DNA of 64,000 bases from Caloranaerobacter sp050286925 (lineage in GTDB: Bacteria > Bacillota > Clostridia > Tissierellales > Thermohalobacteraceae). Within the stretch, counting starts at the first letter, position 1. Each line of letters begins with the position of its first letter. Position numbers and translations under genes: made by a program. The stretch is from the NCBI RefSeq assembly GCF_050286925.1, contig NZ_JBFWFX010000011.1:1-64000 (forward strand). The letters run 5' to 3'. The notes under the pieces are model-generated. The model did no database searches. It had not been told where the DNA came from and was given only the letters and a program-made list of their open reading frames with translations. This document shows, piece after piece, positions 35,001 to 43,612 of this stretch.

Positions 35001-35579
35001 ATGTTACCATTTATCTTATTAATTGTCTGGTGTTTTATACTCTTTTTTTTTCAAAAACTGAATATGCATTTTTTTAAGTTTTTAGCTGGAAGTATAGGTT
35101 TGTTTTGCTTTTCAATGTATTTTGGATTAAATTATACCGAAAAAATTCTTGAATATAGTGTAACTTTTTTAGTGAGTTATATTGGGAAAATGTTTAAACT
35201 TTGCATAGCATATCCAAAATACTCTCATATAACAGTATATTACTGTAATCAAGCTATTTCTTTTTTGGTAGATTATGAATGTTCAGGTTTTGTTGAAACT
35301 TTAGTATATATATCATTATTATGGTTCTACCCAGTATTTACTTTTTTTAAAAAAATAATATATACTTTTTTAGGTACAATATATATTCTATTAGCTAATG
35401 TATTAAGAGTGAGTTTTATATGTATTCTTATTAAATTTGCTGGTCCTAGGATAATGTTTTTTAGCCATACAATTTTTGCAAGAATACTTTTCTTCATGCT
35501 TATAGTTATTCTATATTATTATGTATTTACTAAACCACATATTTTAAACTTGAAGGTAGGTAATTTACAACATGATTAA
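35001..35579 (+). CDS. xrtG: exosortase family protein XrtG
   Basis: 192 residues, about six or seven membrane spans, exosortase/archaeosortase family. The catalytic triad can be read: Cys94 in FLVDYECSGFVE, Arg136 in LLANVLRVSFI, and His156 in MFFSHTIFARILFF. Exosortases cut near a C-terminal sorting signal and attach the protein to a glycan or lipid. The G type is the Gram-positive variant. The start ATG (35001) follows AAGGAGAACTTATAA and directly abuts the previous gene. Neighbours (GtrA, PTPS-related membrane protein, two glycosyltransferases) match the XrtG-associated cluster known from protein-family models (from memory: TIGR03110, TIGR03111, TIGR03112). No experiment is known to me for this group. 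Confidence 0.85.
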   Translation: MLPFILLIVWCFILFFFQKLNMHFFKFLAGSIGLFCFSMYFGLNYTEKILEYSVTFLVSYIGKMFKLCIAYPKYSHITVYYCNQAISFLVDYECSGFVETLVYISLLWFYPVFTFFKKIIYTFLGTIYILLANVLRVSFICILIKFAGPRIMFFSHTIFARILFFMLIVILYYYVFTKPHILNLKVGNLQHD

Positions 35580-36930
35580 AAGCAAAATATTTCAACAGTT
35601 TTTATACTGGTGTATATGGCTTATAATACCATTTTTATTTGAGGTTTTTAAAAATCTTATCGGTGTTTCACTACTTTTACTTAAATATTTAGCAAATAAA
35701 AGTAATAAAATGTCAAAACTTGATTTTTTTCCACCAATTACTATTATTATTCCTGTTTATAACTCAGCAAAAACTCTGAATATGTGTTTAAAATCTATAC
35801 TAAATCAAAATTATCCAAAACATTTGATTGAAATTTTACTAATAGACAATGGAAGTAAGGATAATAGTTACAATATTTTTCTAGATTTTCATAACAAGCA
35901 TCCAAATCTAAATATAAAATGGTATTGTTCTTCTCAAGGAAAATCAAAAGCATTAAATAAAGGTATTTTTTTAAGTAGTGGCAAATACATAATAAATATT
36001 GATAGTGACGGTTGGCTTGATAGACAAGCTTTATTTGAAATTGTCAGAAAATTCGAAAGTGACGATAAAATAAGCTGTATGACTGGAGTGGTATTAATCG
36101 ACCCCCAATTAATAGAAAATACTAAAAATACATTTATCAGAATATTAAGGATTTGTGAACTTTTTGAATATACAGAAGCTTTTTTGGTAGGTAGAAATCA
36201 TCAGTCTATGACAAATTCTATGTATACACTTGCAGGGGCTTTCTCATGTTTTAAAAAGAACGTAATATCAAAAACTCAAATGTACAGTTTTGAAACTGTA
36301 GGAGAAGATACTCATATGACATTTCAGATTAGAAATTCAATTGAAGGTAATATTTCAATTTGTGAAAATGCCTTTTTCTATGTAGACCCAATAGAAAATT
36401 TTAACAAATTATATACCCAAAGACAAAGATGGCAAAGAGGACAATTAGAAATTGCTAGCTTATTTCCTCATTTACATATAAAAAATTTAATACATATATT
36501 CAAAAGCTTTCCTTTGAGGATTCTTATTCATGACCATACACTTGCTTTACCAAAACTCGTTTGGTTTTTTGGAATGATATATTTATATTTTATTAATTAT
36601 CCTTTAAGACTTCTAATTGGAGCAAACATACTAATGTATCTATTGTACGTCATTGTCAGTTTTTTAAATTTATTTACAGCATTAATTTATCTAAAAAATC
36701 AAAAGAGTATGAAAAAATATTTACTCACTAAATGGTATATATGTTTCATATTGCCATTTTACAGGTTCATAGTTTATTGGATTAGGGTAGCTGGTATTAT
36801 AAATAGTCTTTCAACTAGCTCGAAATGGCACACCTCAACATTAACCGAAGAGTTTAATTTAATTTTAAACAACATAAAAATAAAATTTAATTTCTTAAAA
36901 AAGTTAGAAAGGATGATAAACAATGAATAA
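35572..36930 (+). CDS. membrane-bound GT2 glycosyltransferase (XrtG-associated)
   Basis: 452 residues. The GT-A domain lies between N- and C-terminal membrane helices, like processive synthases. Motifs: ITIIIPVYNSAKTL, LLIDNGSKDNS, NIDSDGWLD (metal-binding DxD), GEDTHMTFQIR (catalytic-type ED) and the QxxRW motif QRQRWQRGQ. The C-terminal third has three or four hydrophobic spans. It overlaps the end of xrtG by 8 bases, so it is translationally coupled. It probably polymerises or adds sugars to the glycan made by the locus. This product family is paired with XrtG in other Gram-positive genomes; the sugar is unknown. Confidence 0.85.
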   Translation: MIKSKIFQQFLYWCIWLIIPFLFEVFKNLIGVSLLLLKYLANKSNKMSKLDFFPPITIIIPVYNSAKTLNMCLKSILNQNYPKHLIEILLIDNGSKDNSYNIFLDFHNKHPNLNIKWYCSSQGKSKALNKGIFLSSGKYIINIDSDGWLDRQALFEIVRKFESDDKISCMTGVVLIDPQLIENTKNTFIRILRICELFEYTEAFLVGRNHQSMTNSMYTLAGAFSCFKKNVISKTQMYSFETVGEDTHMTFQIRNSIEGNISICENAFFYVDPIENFNKLYTQRQRWQRGQLEIASLFPHLHIKNLIHIFKSFPLRILIHDHTLALPKLVWFFGMIYLYFINYPLRLLIGANILMYLLYVIVSFLNLFTALIYLKNQKSMKKYLLTKWYICFILPFYRFIVYWIRVAGIINSLSTSSKWHTSTLTEEFNLILNNIKIKFNFLKKLERMINNE

Positions 36931-37681
36931 ACTTTACGCTATAATCCCATGTTATAACGAAGAAAATAATATTGATGCACTTATAAAAAAATGGATTAAT
37001 ATTACTGATTTTCTAAAACAATTTTCTATAGATTGTTTAGAAATTGTTTTAATTAATGACGGTAGTAACGATAATACAAAAAAAATTATAGAATCAAAAA
37101 TGAAAAAATATCCACAAATCACCTTGATTGAACATGGAATAAATAAAGGATTAGGTGAAACCTTAAAAACTGGCTTAAAATATGTAGTCAATAAATCAAA
37201 TGATAATGATTTTATATGCACTATGGATGGTGATAATACACATGACCCATTATATTTAGTTAATATGTTTAATAAAGTTATAAATTTAAAAGCTGATTGC
37301 ATAATAGCTTCTAGATACTGTAAAACTTCAAAAATAAAAGGAGTACCTTTTTACAGAAATTTTATGAGTTTTGGTGCTAAACTTTTCTTTTCTATTATTC
37401 TACATATACCAAATGTTAAAGATTATACTTGTGGTTATAGACTTTATTCTTCAAAAATACTTAAAAAATCCTTTGAGAAATATGGTGAAAAAATAATAAC
37501 TGAAAAAGGTTTTACTTGTATGGTCGAACTTTTATATAAATTGTATAAATCTGGATGTATTTTTGAAGAAGCACCTTTTACACTTAATTATGATAAAAAA
37601 ATTGGGCAAAGTAAAATGAAAGTTTTAAAAAATGCTATTAAAAGTATTACAATAGGTATAAAATTAAGGCTGAACTATTAA
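36923..37681 (+). CDS. GT2 polyprenyl-phosphate sugar transferase-like protein
   Basis: 252 residues, GT-A fold without large membrane regions, of the dolichol-phosphate mannosyltransferase (DPM1-like) type. Motifs: LYAIIPCYNEENNIDALI, LEIVLINDGSNDNT, TMDGDNTHDP (Asp-x-Asp-type metal site), ADCIIASRYCKTSKIKGVP, YTCGYRLYSSKI. It overlaps the upstream transferase by 8 bases and ends two bases before the converging stop of the radical SAM gene. It could supply polyprenyl-phosphate-linked sugar to the GT-C-like protein of this locus. Confidence 0.82.
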   Translation: MNKLYAIIPCYNEENNIDALIKKWINITDFLKQFSIDCLEIVLINDGSNDNTKKIIESKMKKYPQITLIEHGINKGLGETLKTGLKYVVNKSNDNDFICTMDGDNTHDPLYLVNMFNKVINLKADCIIASRYCKTSKIKGVPFYRNFMSFGAKLFFSIILHIPNVKDYTCGYRLYSSKILKKSFEKYGEKIITEKGFTCMVELLYKLYKSGCIFEEAPFTLNYDKKIGQSKMKVLKNAIKSITIGIKLRLNY

Positions 37682-37683
37682 AT

Positions 37684-38640
37684 TCAGCCTTTAAATTTCT
37701 TAAGAGCACTCCCATTTAAATAACTACATTTTTTCCCTTGAAAAGTTTTTAATTCTATCATTTTATTAATTATTTCCTCTTTTACCTTCCACCAACTTGT
37801 ATTCCAATTAACAAAAATAGTATTTTCTTCAGGAGCTCTTCCTATAAGCCTCTGTACAACAATATCAGATTTAAGATATTCTAAAAAATTAATAACTCTA
37901 AAAATATACTCATCCTTTGATATTATTTGTATTCTTCCTTCTTTATAAAGTTTTGCAAGAGGGGTATTTTCAACAATATATAAAGAATGCAGTTTAACCT
38001 GGTCAACTGATAAAGCAGACAATATTTTTGCATTTTCAATAACATCATCCATTGTATCCCATGGTAGATTTAATATCAAATGTGCACATACTTCAAATCC
38101 AAAACTTTTAATCCTAATTACACTATCGATAAATTCAGCTAAAGTATGTCCTCTATTAATTTTTTTCAAAGTATGATAATTAACAGTTTGTAACCCCAAT
38201 TCTATAGTAACGTTAACTCCATAATCGTCTTTTATCTTCTTTAGAAATTCTAAATACTTATCAGAAATACAATCTGGCCTTGTAGATATGTCAATTTCGA
38301 CAATATCTTCTAATATAGCTTCTGTAATATTCTTTTTAAATGAACTTATATCCATGTATGTATTTGTAAAGTTCTGAAAGTAAGCTATAAATTTATTCGC
38401 TTTATACTTTTTTTTGATATATGCCTTATTCGTTAAAATTTGATCTCTTACCGAAAGCACATTCGATAAGCTTTCAAAACCTGCACCTACTTCTCCACAA
38501 AAAATACACCCTCCATATCCTACCGTCCCATCTCTATTAGGACATGTAATTGGTAAATTTATTGGAAGTTTATAAACTTTTTCTCCATATTTGTTTTTTA
38601 GATAGACTGAATATACTCTGTATAAGTCTTTTTCTTCCAT
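37684..38640 (-). CDS. TIGR01212-family (YhcC-like) radical SAM protein
   Basis: 318 residues. The SAM cluster is the unusual C-x11-C-x2-C form, CPNRDGTVGYGGCIFCGEVG, typical of the YhcC/TIGR01212 group; IDISTRPDCISDKYLE and GLQTVNYHTLKKINRGHT are also typical. The C-terminal part ends WNTSWWKVKEEIINKMIEL with the KKFKG tail. ATG at 38640 after GGGGTGG. Function of the family is unknown. Its 3' 143 bases are duplicated at 30344-30486, which places the gene at the insertion point of the XrtG locus. The gene converges on the last glycosyltransferase, with only two bases between stop codons. Confidence 0.88.
   Translation of the reverse strand: MEEKDLYRVYSVYLKNKYGEKVYKLPINLPITCPNRDGTVGYGGCIFCGEVGAGFESLSNVLSVRDQILTNKAYIKKKYKANKFIAYFQNFTNTYMDISSFKKNITEAILEDIVEIDISTRPDCISDKYLEFLKKIKDDYGVNVTIELGLQTVNYHTLKKINRGHTLAEFIDSVIRIKSFGFEVCAHLILNLPWDTMDDVIENAKILSALSVDQVKLHSLYIVENTPLAKLYKEGRIQIISKDEYIFRVINFLEYLKSDIVVQRLIGRAPEENTIFVNWNTSWWKVKEEIINKMIELKTFQGKKCSYLNGSALKKFKG
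37689..37831. repeat. right copy of 143-bp direct repeat (within radical SAM gene 3' end)
   Basis: 142/143 identity with 30344-30486. This copy is in frame within the intact radical SAM gene, starting near its last codons. Confidence 0.95.
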
Positions 38641-38740
38641 ACTGCCACCCCATAAATTTATTACTAGACTCTATCTATTTTATCACAAAAACTATAATTA
38701 ATACTAACTTTCTTTTTCACAGTATATTCAGTCTAATGCT

Positions 38741-39997
38741 TTATAAAGTTCTCATGCTCTTATTAAACATTTGAGCTATAAACAAGAGTAACAATACAAT
38801 GCTAAATAATAGATATACATTTTGAAGTGATATAAATCCAACAAGTAATCCAACAATTCCACCACCAATAGGTGTAGCTGATAATGCTAATGCATTTACA
38901 AATGATACTGCACGTGGAATATATTCTTGATCTACCCTAGACATTAATGCTACCTTTAATGGTACATTCATCATAGGAATTGATAATCCCATAAATGCAC
39001 AAATAATTACTAATGGTAAATATACTAATGCAGTTCCTTTAAATATATGTAATTGAGATAAACTTGCATAACATAGACTAAATATGATTCCTGAAAGAAC
39101 AAACATTTGGAATCCTGAAAGTTTATTCTTTATAAATGGTACTAACATACTTCCAATAATCATTGCAATCGAAAATGATGTAGCCATAACAGAAATTGCA
39201 TTAGGCCCTCTGTTTAAAACGATTTCTACATATGCAGGCATCATAGAATTAAATGGAATTAAAAATAAGTTAAACATTCCTGCAAATATACAGACATTTA
39301 AAATAAATTTTTTCTTTAGTATGTACCTAGTTCCCTCACTTAAATCCTTAAAATATTGATTGACTGTCAACTTGCCTTCTTTCAAAGTTTCTTTAGGTAC
39401 TTTTATTAATGCTATTAAAAAACCGCAAATAAAAAACGTAATTGCATCAATAAATATTACTCCACCTATACCAATTATCATAATAAGAGTACCTGCTATA
39501 GAATATCCAATAAGTTCCATAAATGTAATAATACTTGAATCTAAAGACATTGCATGTTCGAATTTCTCTTTGCTAATAATTTGAGTAAGTAATGATGTGT
39601 CTGACGGTGCTCTAAATGCTTCAAATGTAGAATTTATAAACGTAAATACAAATAAATGCCATGGTTGTAAAAATCCCTTTATAAAAAGAAAAGCCGTTAG
39701 AAAAACAGTAAATCCGCGTCCTATATCGCATAAATAAACAACTCTCTTCTTAGGTAAATAACTTACAACAACTCCAGATACAACATTAAATAAAATCGAC
39801 GGAATACCATTAACAGCATATAATGTAGCCAGCATTGCAGCTGATCCGGTTAATTTAAATACCATCCAACCATACGCCACAATATCTAAAGAATCTCCAA
39901 ATCTTGAAATCAACTTTCCTATAATATATTTCATATACTCTGTTTCTTTAAGCAATACTTTATAACTCATTTTCTCTTTTATAGCTTTTTCGTCCAT
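38741..39997 (-). CDS. MFS transporter (macrolide-efflux/DHA3-like)
   Basis: 418 residues with about twelve membrane spans, of the enterobactin-exporter/macrolide-efflux type (motif ISRFGDSLDIVAYGWMVFKLTGSAAMLA, then FRAPSDTSLLTQIISKEKF). Its start, ATG at 39997, follows GGGGGGAG. The gene has its own promoter (40114-40142) and stands next to the iron permease without an obvious link. Substrate cannot be predicted. Confidence 0.8.
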   Translation of the reverse strand: MDEKAIKEKMSYKVLLKETEYMKYIIGKLISRFGDSLDIVAYGWMVFKLTGSAAMLATLYAVNGIPSILFNVVSGVVVSYLPKKRVVYLCDIGRGFTVFLTAFLFIKGFLQPWHLFVFTFINSTFEAFRAPSDTSLLTQIISKEKFEHAMSLDSSIITFMELIGYSIAGTLIMIIGIGGVIFIDAITFFICGFLIALIKVPKETLKEGKLTVNQYFKDLSEGTRYILKKKFILNVCIFAGMFNLFLIPFNSMMPAYVEIVLNRGPNAISVMATSFSIAMIIGSMLVPFIKNKLSGFQMFVLSGIIFSLCYASLSQLHIFKGTALVYLPLVIICAFMGLSIPMMNVPLKVALMSRVDQEYIPRAVSFVNALALSATPIGGGIVGLLVGFISLQNVYLLFSIVLLLLFIAQMFNKSMRTL

Positions 39998-40113
39998 TTA
40001 ACTCCCCCCAAATAAAACCTTTTTTCGTAAAGTTAAATAGATGTTGTACAATTCCAAACTTTTAAACATCTGTAGTTATTTGCATTTATTTGTTATTTTG
40101 GACTTCTTTGTAT

Positions 40114-40142
40114 AGAATATCTTAATTTCATTCATATGTCAA
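40114..40142 (-). promoter_or_regulatory. sigma-A promoter of the MFS gene
   Basis: Minus strand TTGACA (40137-40142), 17 bases, TATTCT (40114-40119), about 110 bases before the start codon. Confidence 0.6.
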
Positions 40143-40202
40143 TAAATATTTTCTGAATTTTTTAAAAAAATATGATAAATATTTCTCCTTAAATTTTTCT
40201 CT

Positions 40203-40243
40203 AAAAACAAAAAAACTGCTGACATTATAAGTCAACAGTTTTT
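40203..40243 (-). terminator. terminator after ftr1
   Basis: Thirteen-base arms (40211-40223 with 40231-40243, one G-U) followed by TTTTTTTG on the minus strand. Confidence 0.85.
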
Positions 40244-40250
40244 CTACAAT

Positions 40251-41066
40251 TTAAGCACTTTCTTTAACAACATTTTTATCTTTAAAATACTTTAATCCTA
40301 CAACTCCTAAATAAATCCAATAACTAATCACCTCAATTAGAGACGGATTACCATTATACCCAAACATAGCCTTTAATATTGAGCCTATAGTCCCTTTTTC
40401 ATTCAATATACCATTTATATTATATAAATGTTCAACTATTATAGGAATAACATGAGCTTCCTGTAACTCGTGAATTCCATGAGCAAATAATCCTGCTGCA
40501 ATTAATATTATTAAACCTCCTGTAACTTTAAAAAATTGTTGTAAATTTAATTTTACTGTAGTCTTAAATATAATGTATGCTACAGCAATTGCTGCTATTA
40601 GCCCAATAATTGAACCAATCAAAGAGCTTAACCATGATACTTGATTTGATAGTGCTTTAAAGAACAATACAACTTCTACACCTTCTCTATATACTGATAA
40701 GAATGCAAGTGATGCTAATCCATACACTTTATTGTCACTAACAGCGCTGTCTATCTTTCTATGTAGGTCTTCTTTCAGACCTTTACTCTGATTTTTCATC
40801 CAAATAATCATTGAAGTAAGTATCACAACTGCAACAAGCATTATTATTCCTTCAAATATTTCTTCACTTCTCCCTTCAAATCCACCTGCTAATACCTCAA
40901 ATAAGTAAGCAGTAACAGCGCTTGCTAAAACTGCAAACCCAGCTCCACCATATACATATTTATTAAGATTTTGTTTGTTAATTTTAGCTAAATAACCTAA
41001 TATAATACCGATAATTAATGCTGCTTCAAGAGCTTCTCTAAATATTAGTAGAAAACTACTAAACAT
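40251..41066 (-). CDS. FTR1-family iron permease
   Basis: 271 residues and seven predicted membrane spans. Two R-E-x-x-E iron-binding motifs are present, in IFREALEAALIIGI (helix 1) and SVYREGVEVVLFFKA (helix 4), the hallmark of FTR1/EfeU ferric permeases. A C-terminal extension is present. In the EfeUOB system EfeO and EfeB partners are common, but none is in this window, so it may work alone. The start ATG is at 41066 after GGAGAGGTG. Two Fur-type boxes upstream predict iron repression. Confidence 0.88.
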   Translation of the reverse strand: MFSSFLLIFREALEAALIIGIILGYLAKINKQNLNKYVYGGAGFAVLASAVTAYLFEVLAGGFEGRSEEIFEGIIMLVAVVILTSMIIWMKNQSKGLKEDLHRKIDSAVSDNKVYGLASLAFLSVYREGVEVVLFFKALSNQVSWLSSLIGSIIGLIAAIAVAYIIFKTTVKLNLQQFFKVTGGLIILIAAGLFAHGIHELQEAHVIPIIVEHLYNINGILNEKGTIGSILKAMFGYNGNPSLIEVISYWIYLGVVGLKYFKDKNVVKESA

Positions 41067-41106
41067 ATAATCACCTCTCCTTATATTAATGTGTTTAGTT
41101 GATATT

Positions 41107-41125
41107 GATATTGATTTTCATTTTC
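41107..41125 (-). promoter_or_regulatory. second Fur-like box, over ftr1 transcription start
   Basis: GATATTGATTTTCATTTTC matches the Fur 19-mer consensus (from memory) at 15 of 19 positions. It lies just downstream of the -10, so bound Fur would block initiation. Confidence 0.45.
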
Positions 41126-41131
41126 TATTAT

Positions 41132-41160
41132 ATTGTATAATGTAGCAACAAAATTGTCAA
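41132..41160 (-). promoter_or_regulatory. sigma-A promoter of ftr1
   Basis: Minus strand TTGACA (41155-41160), exactly 17 bases, TACAAT (41132-41137), located between the two Fur boxes. Confidence 0.7.
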
Positions 41161-41167
41161 GTATTTT

Positions 41168-41186
41168 GATAACGATTATCATTATA
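41168..41186 (-). promoter_or_regulatory. Fur box upstream of ftr1
   Basis: GATAACGATTATCATTATA is a near-match to the Fur consensus GATAATGATAATCATTATC (from memory), just upstream of the -35. This predicts iron-dependent repression by Fur. Confidence 0.7.
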
Positions 41187-41207
41187 TATTTCTACCAAAG
41201 AAAAGTA

Positions 41208-41253
41208 TAAAAATAAAAAGAGACAACCTTTGTGTAAACAAAAGCTGTCTCTT
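41208..41253 (-). terminator. terminator after cstA
   Basis: Hairpin AAGAGACA.../...TGTCTCTT with AT-rich loop; followed by TTTTTATTTTT on the minus strand. Confidence 0.85.
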
Positions 41254-41285
41254 CATCTAATGAATTCATTATTTATAATATAAAA

Positions 41286-42716
41286 TTATGCTTTTATTTC
41301 AGATTCTAACCCTTTAACATTTTTAAATTTAGTAATAAATATAACTAAAGCAATAACAGCTACAATTATACCAACTGGATATGAAATAGTAGTTGGTAAT
41401 CTAAATCCTTCTGGAGCTTGAAGTATATAAGTTACACTTACTGCTGTCATAAATGTAGCAGGAATTGTAGCAATCCAATGTATCTTTTTATTAATCATTA
41501 AATATGCAGCTGAAGCCCAAAGAACTATCATTGCTAATGTTTGATTTGACCACGCAAAATATCTCCATATTATGCCAAAATCAATTCTTGTTAAAGTAAA
41601 ACCTACTGCAAATAGTGGTACTGCAAGCATTAATCTCTTTTTAATTTCACCTTGCTTAAATCCTAATGCATCTGCAATAACTAGTCTTGCACTTCTAAAT
41701 GCAGTATCTCCTGATGTTATAGGCGCTGCTATAACACCTAGCATAGCAAGTACCCCACCTATAGGTCCAAGCAAACTACTTGAAATAGTTTTAACAACTG
41801 CTCCTGGTCCACCACTTGCTATAGTCTCATTTAATCCTAATATACCACCATCAAAGAATGACATAGCTGCTGCTGCCCATATTAATGCTATAATACCTTC
41901 AGAAATCATTGCACCATAGAAAATTCTTCTTCCATATTTTTCATTAGAAATACATCTTGCCATCATTGGTGATTGTGTAGCATGGAAACCACTAATAGCG
42001 CCACAAGCAATTGTTACAAATAACATAGGCCAAATCGGTAATCCTTTTGGATGTAGATTAGTTAATGCTATTTCTGGAATATTATATCCTTTAATAACTA
42101 GCATACCGCCTATTCCAACTGCCATTATTAATAAAGCTGCACCAAATAATGGATATATCCTACCAATCACCTTATCTACAGGAAGAATAGTGGCTAAGAA
42201 ATAATATACAATTATAATTCCTAACCATACACTAGCACTATCTATTCCACCTAAATTAAGACTTGCCAAAAGTTTAGCTGGTCCAGTCATAAATACTGTT
42301 CCAACTAGTATCAATAATACTACTGAGAAAATCCTCATTATCTTTCTTGCTTTCTCGCCTAGATAAATACCTACAATCTCTGAAATACTTTTCCCCTCAT
42401 GTCTAACTGAAAGCATGCCTGAAAAATAATCATGCACAGCACCAGCAAAAATACTACCCAATACAATCCATAAAAATGCCGCTGGTCCAAATAAAGCACC
42501 CATTATTGCACCAAAAATTGGCCCTAAACCTGCAATGTTCAAGAATTGAATCAAGAAGATTTTTGGCCAACTTAATTGAACAAAATCCACCCCATCATTC
42601 ATTGCAACTGCAGGAGTAGGTCTCTTTTCATCAACTCCGAAAACCTTTTCCACAAATTTACCATAAGTGAAATATCCCAATACTAAAATTAAGATAGAAG
42701 TTAAGAATGATACCAT
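41286..42716 (-). CDS. CstA/BtsT-family transporter (probable pyruvate or peptide carrier)
   Basis: 476 residues, about fifteen membrane spans, of the CstA (carbon starvation) family; motifs are LGPIFGAIMGALFGP, AGAVHDYFSGMLSVRHEGKSI and GFHATQSPMMARCISNEKYGRR. It is shorter than the 700-residue CstA of enterobacteria, a length common in Firmicutes. Members transport peptides or, in the BtsT branch, pyruvate. The gene follows a LytS/LytR pair whose binding sites lie in its promoter, the same arrangement as the pyruvate-sensing BtsS/BtsR-BtsT and related LytS-type systems, so pyruvate uptake is my preferred call, by inference. It would complement the pyruvate:ferredoxin oxidoreductase at 17703. 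Confidence 0.78.
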   Translation of the reverse strand: MVSFLTSILILVLGYFTYGKFVEKVFGVDEKRPTPAVAMNDGVDFVQLSWPKIFLIQFLNIAGLGPIFGAIMGALFGPAAFLWIVLGSIFAGAVHDYFSGMLSVRHEGKSISEIVGIYLGEKARKIMRIFSVVLLILVGTVFMTGPAKLLASLNLGGIDSASVWLGIIIVYYFLATILPVDKVIGRIYPLFGAALLIMAVGIGGMLVIKGYNIPEIALTNLHPKGLPIWPMLFVTIACGAISGFHATQSPMMARCISNEKYGRRIFYGAMISEGIIALIWAAAAMSFFDGGILGLNETIASGGPGAVVKTISSSLLGPIGGVLAMLGVIAAPITSGDTAFRSARLVIADALGFKQGEIKKRLMLAVPLFAVGFTLTRIDFGIIWRYFAWSNQTLAMIVLWASAAYLMINKKIHWIATIPATFMTAVSVTYILQAPEGFRLPTTISYPVGIIVAVIALVIFITKFKNVKGLESEIKA

Positions 42717-42795
42717 GCTTTCTACCCCCTATTATAATGTTGTTCATTTCAGTTTTATTATAACTTTAAATAGTAATAAAATAGGGGGAATAGGA

Positions 42796-42825
42796 TTAAA
42801 TTGCAAATATTCGCTCTTAAACTGC
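42796..42825 (-). promoter_or_regulatory. LytTR-type operator (direct 9-bp repeats) before cstA
   Basis: On the minus strand GCAGTTTAA (42817-42825) and GCAATTTAA (42796-42804) are separated by 12 bases, the classic two-turn spacing of LytTR-domain response-regulator sites (as for AgrA ACAGTTAAG-n12-ACAGTTAGG). A TATAAT -10 (42757-42762) lies about 33 bases closer to the gene, so the sites are placed for activation. Confidence 0.7.
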
Positions 42826-42847
42826 AATATTCATGTATAAACTACAT

Positions 42848-43612
42848 TTAGTTTATATCCATTATCCCTCTGAATTCTTTAACCTGGCTCCTGCTTACAG
42901 GTATCTTTTCTTTGCTATATTTCATCTTAACCCGATACGTGCTGTTAAACCACGGCTCAATTTCCTCTATATAATCAAGATTTATTAAAAAGCTTCTATG
43001 GCTCCTAAAAAAATTCTTTGTGTTAAGTTTTTTTTCAAGTTGACTTAATGTATTGTTTGATTCAAATTTCCCTTTTGTAGAAACTATAATTGTATTTCTT
43101 CCCTCTACTGTAATATAAATTATTTCACCGGGATCTAAAGGAATCAGTTTACCGTTTTTATACACAGATATTTTACTAATTTTATTCCTTCTTTCATTCT
43201 TTATAAATCTTAAAAATTTTTCTAACTTATCATCATAATCTGCTCTACTATAATGTATCTCCTTTACTTTTTCTATTGCCTTTTTAAGTCTTTCCTTAGA
43301 TACGGGTTTTAGTAGATAATCAACAGCATTTACCTCAAAGGCCTTTATAGCAAACTGGTCAAAGGCTGTAATAAATACTATTAAAGGAACATATTCACCT
43401 TTTACAACACGCTCTGTCACTTCTATTCCACTAATTTTAGGCATCTTTATATCTAAAAAAATCAAATCAGGCTTTAACCTTTGGATTAATTCAATAGCTT
43501 CTAATCCATGAGTTGCTTCACCAACTATGTCTATGTCATCAAACTCCTGTAACAAATATTTTATTTCTTCCCTTGCAGGCATTTCATCTTCAACTATTAT
43601 GCACCTTATCAT
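42848..43612 (-). CDS. lytR: LytTR-family response regulator
   Basis: 254 residues. N-terminal receiver domain with EDE acidic pocket (IIVEDEMPAREEI), phospho-acceptor Asp in DLIFLDIKMPKISG and Lys in VDYLLKPVSKERL. The C-terminal LytTR DNA-binding domain contains IIYITVEGRNTIIVSTKGKF, then FFRSHRSFLINLDYIEEIEP and IPVSRSQVKEFRG. Its ATG (43612) lies inside the end of the sensor gene, an overlap of 23 bases. The likely target is the adjacent cstA-like gene, whose promoter carries paired 9-bp LytTR repeats. Confidence 0.92.
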   Translation of the reverse strand: MIRCIIVEDEMPAREEIKYLLQEFDDIDIVGEATHGLEAIELIQRLKPDLIFLDIKMPKISGIEVTERVVKGEYVPLIVFITAFDQFAIKAFEVNAVDYLLKPVSKERLKKAIEKVKEIHYSRADYDDKLEKFLRFIKNERRNKISKISVYKNGKLIPLDPGEIIYITVEGRNTIIVSTKGKFESNNTLSQLEKKLNTKNFFRSHRSFLINLDYIEEIEPWFNSTYRVKMKYSKEKIPVSRSQVKEFRGIMDIN

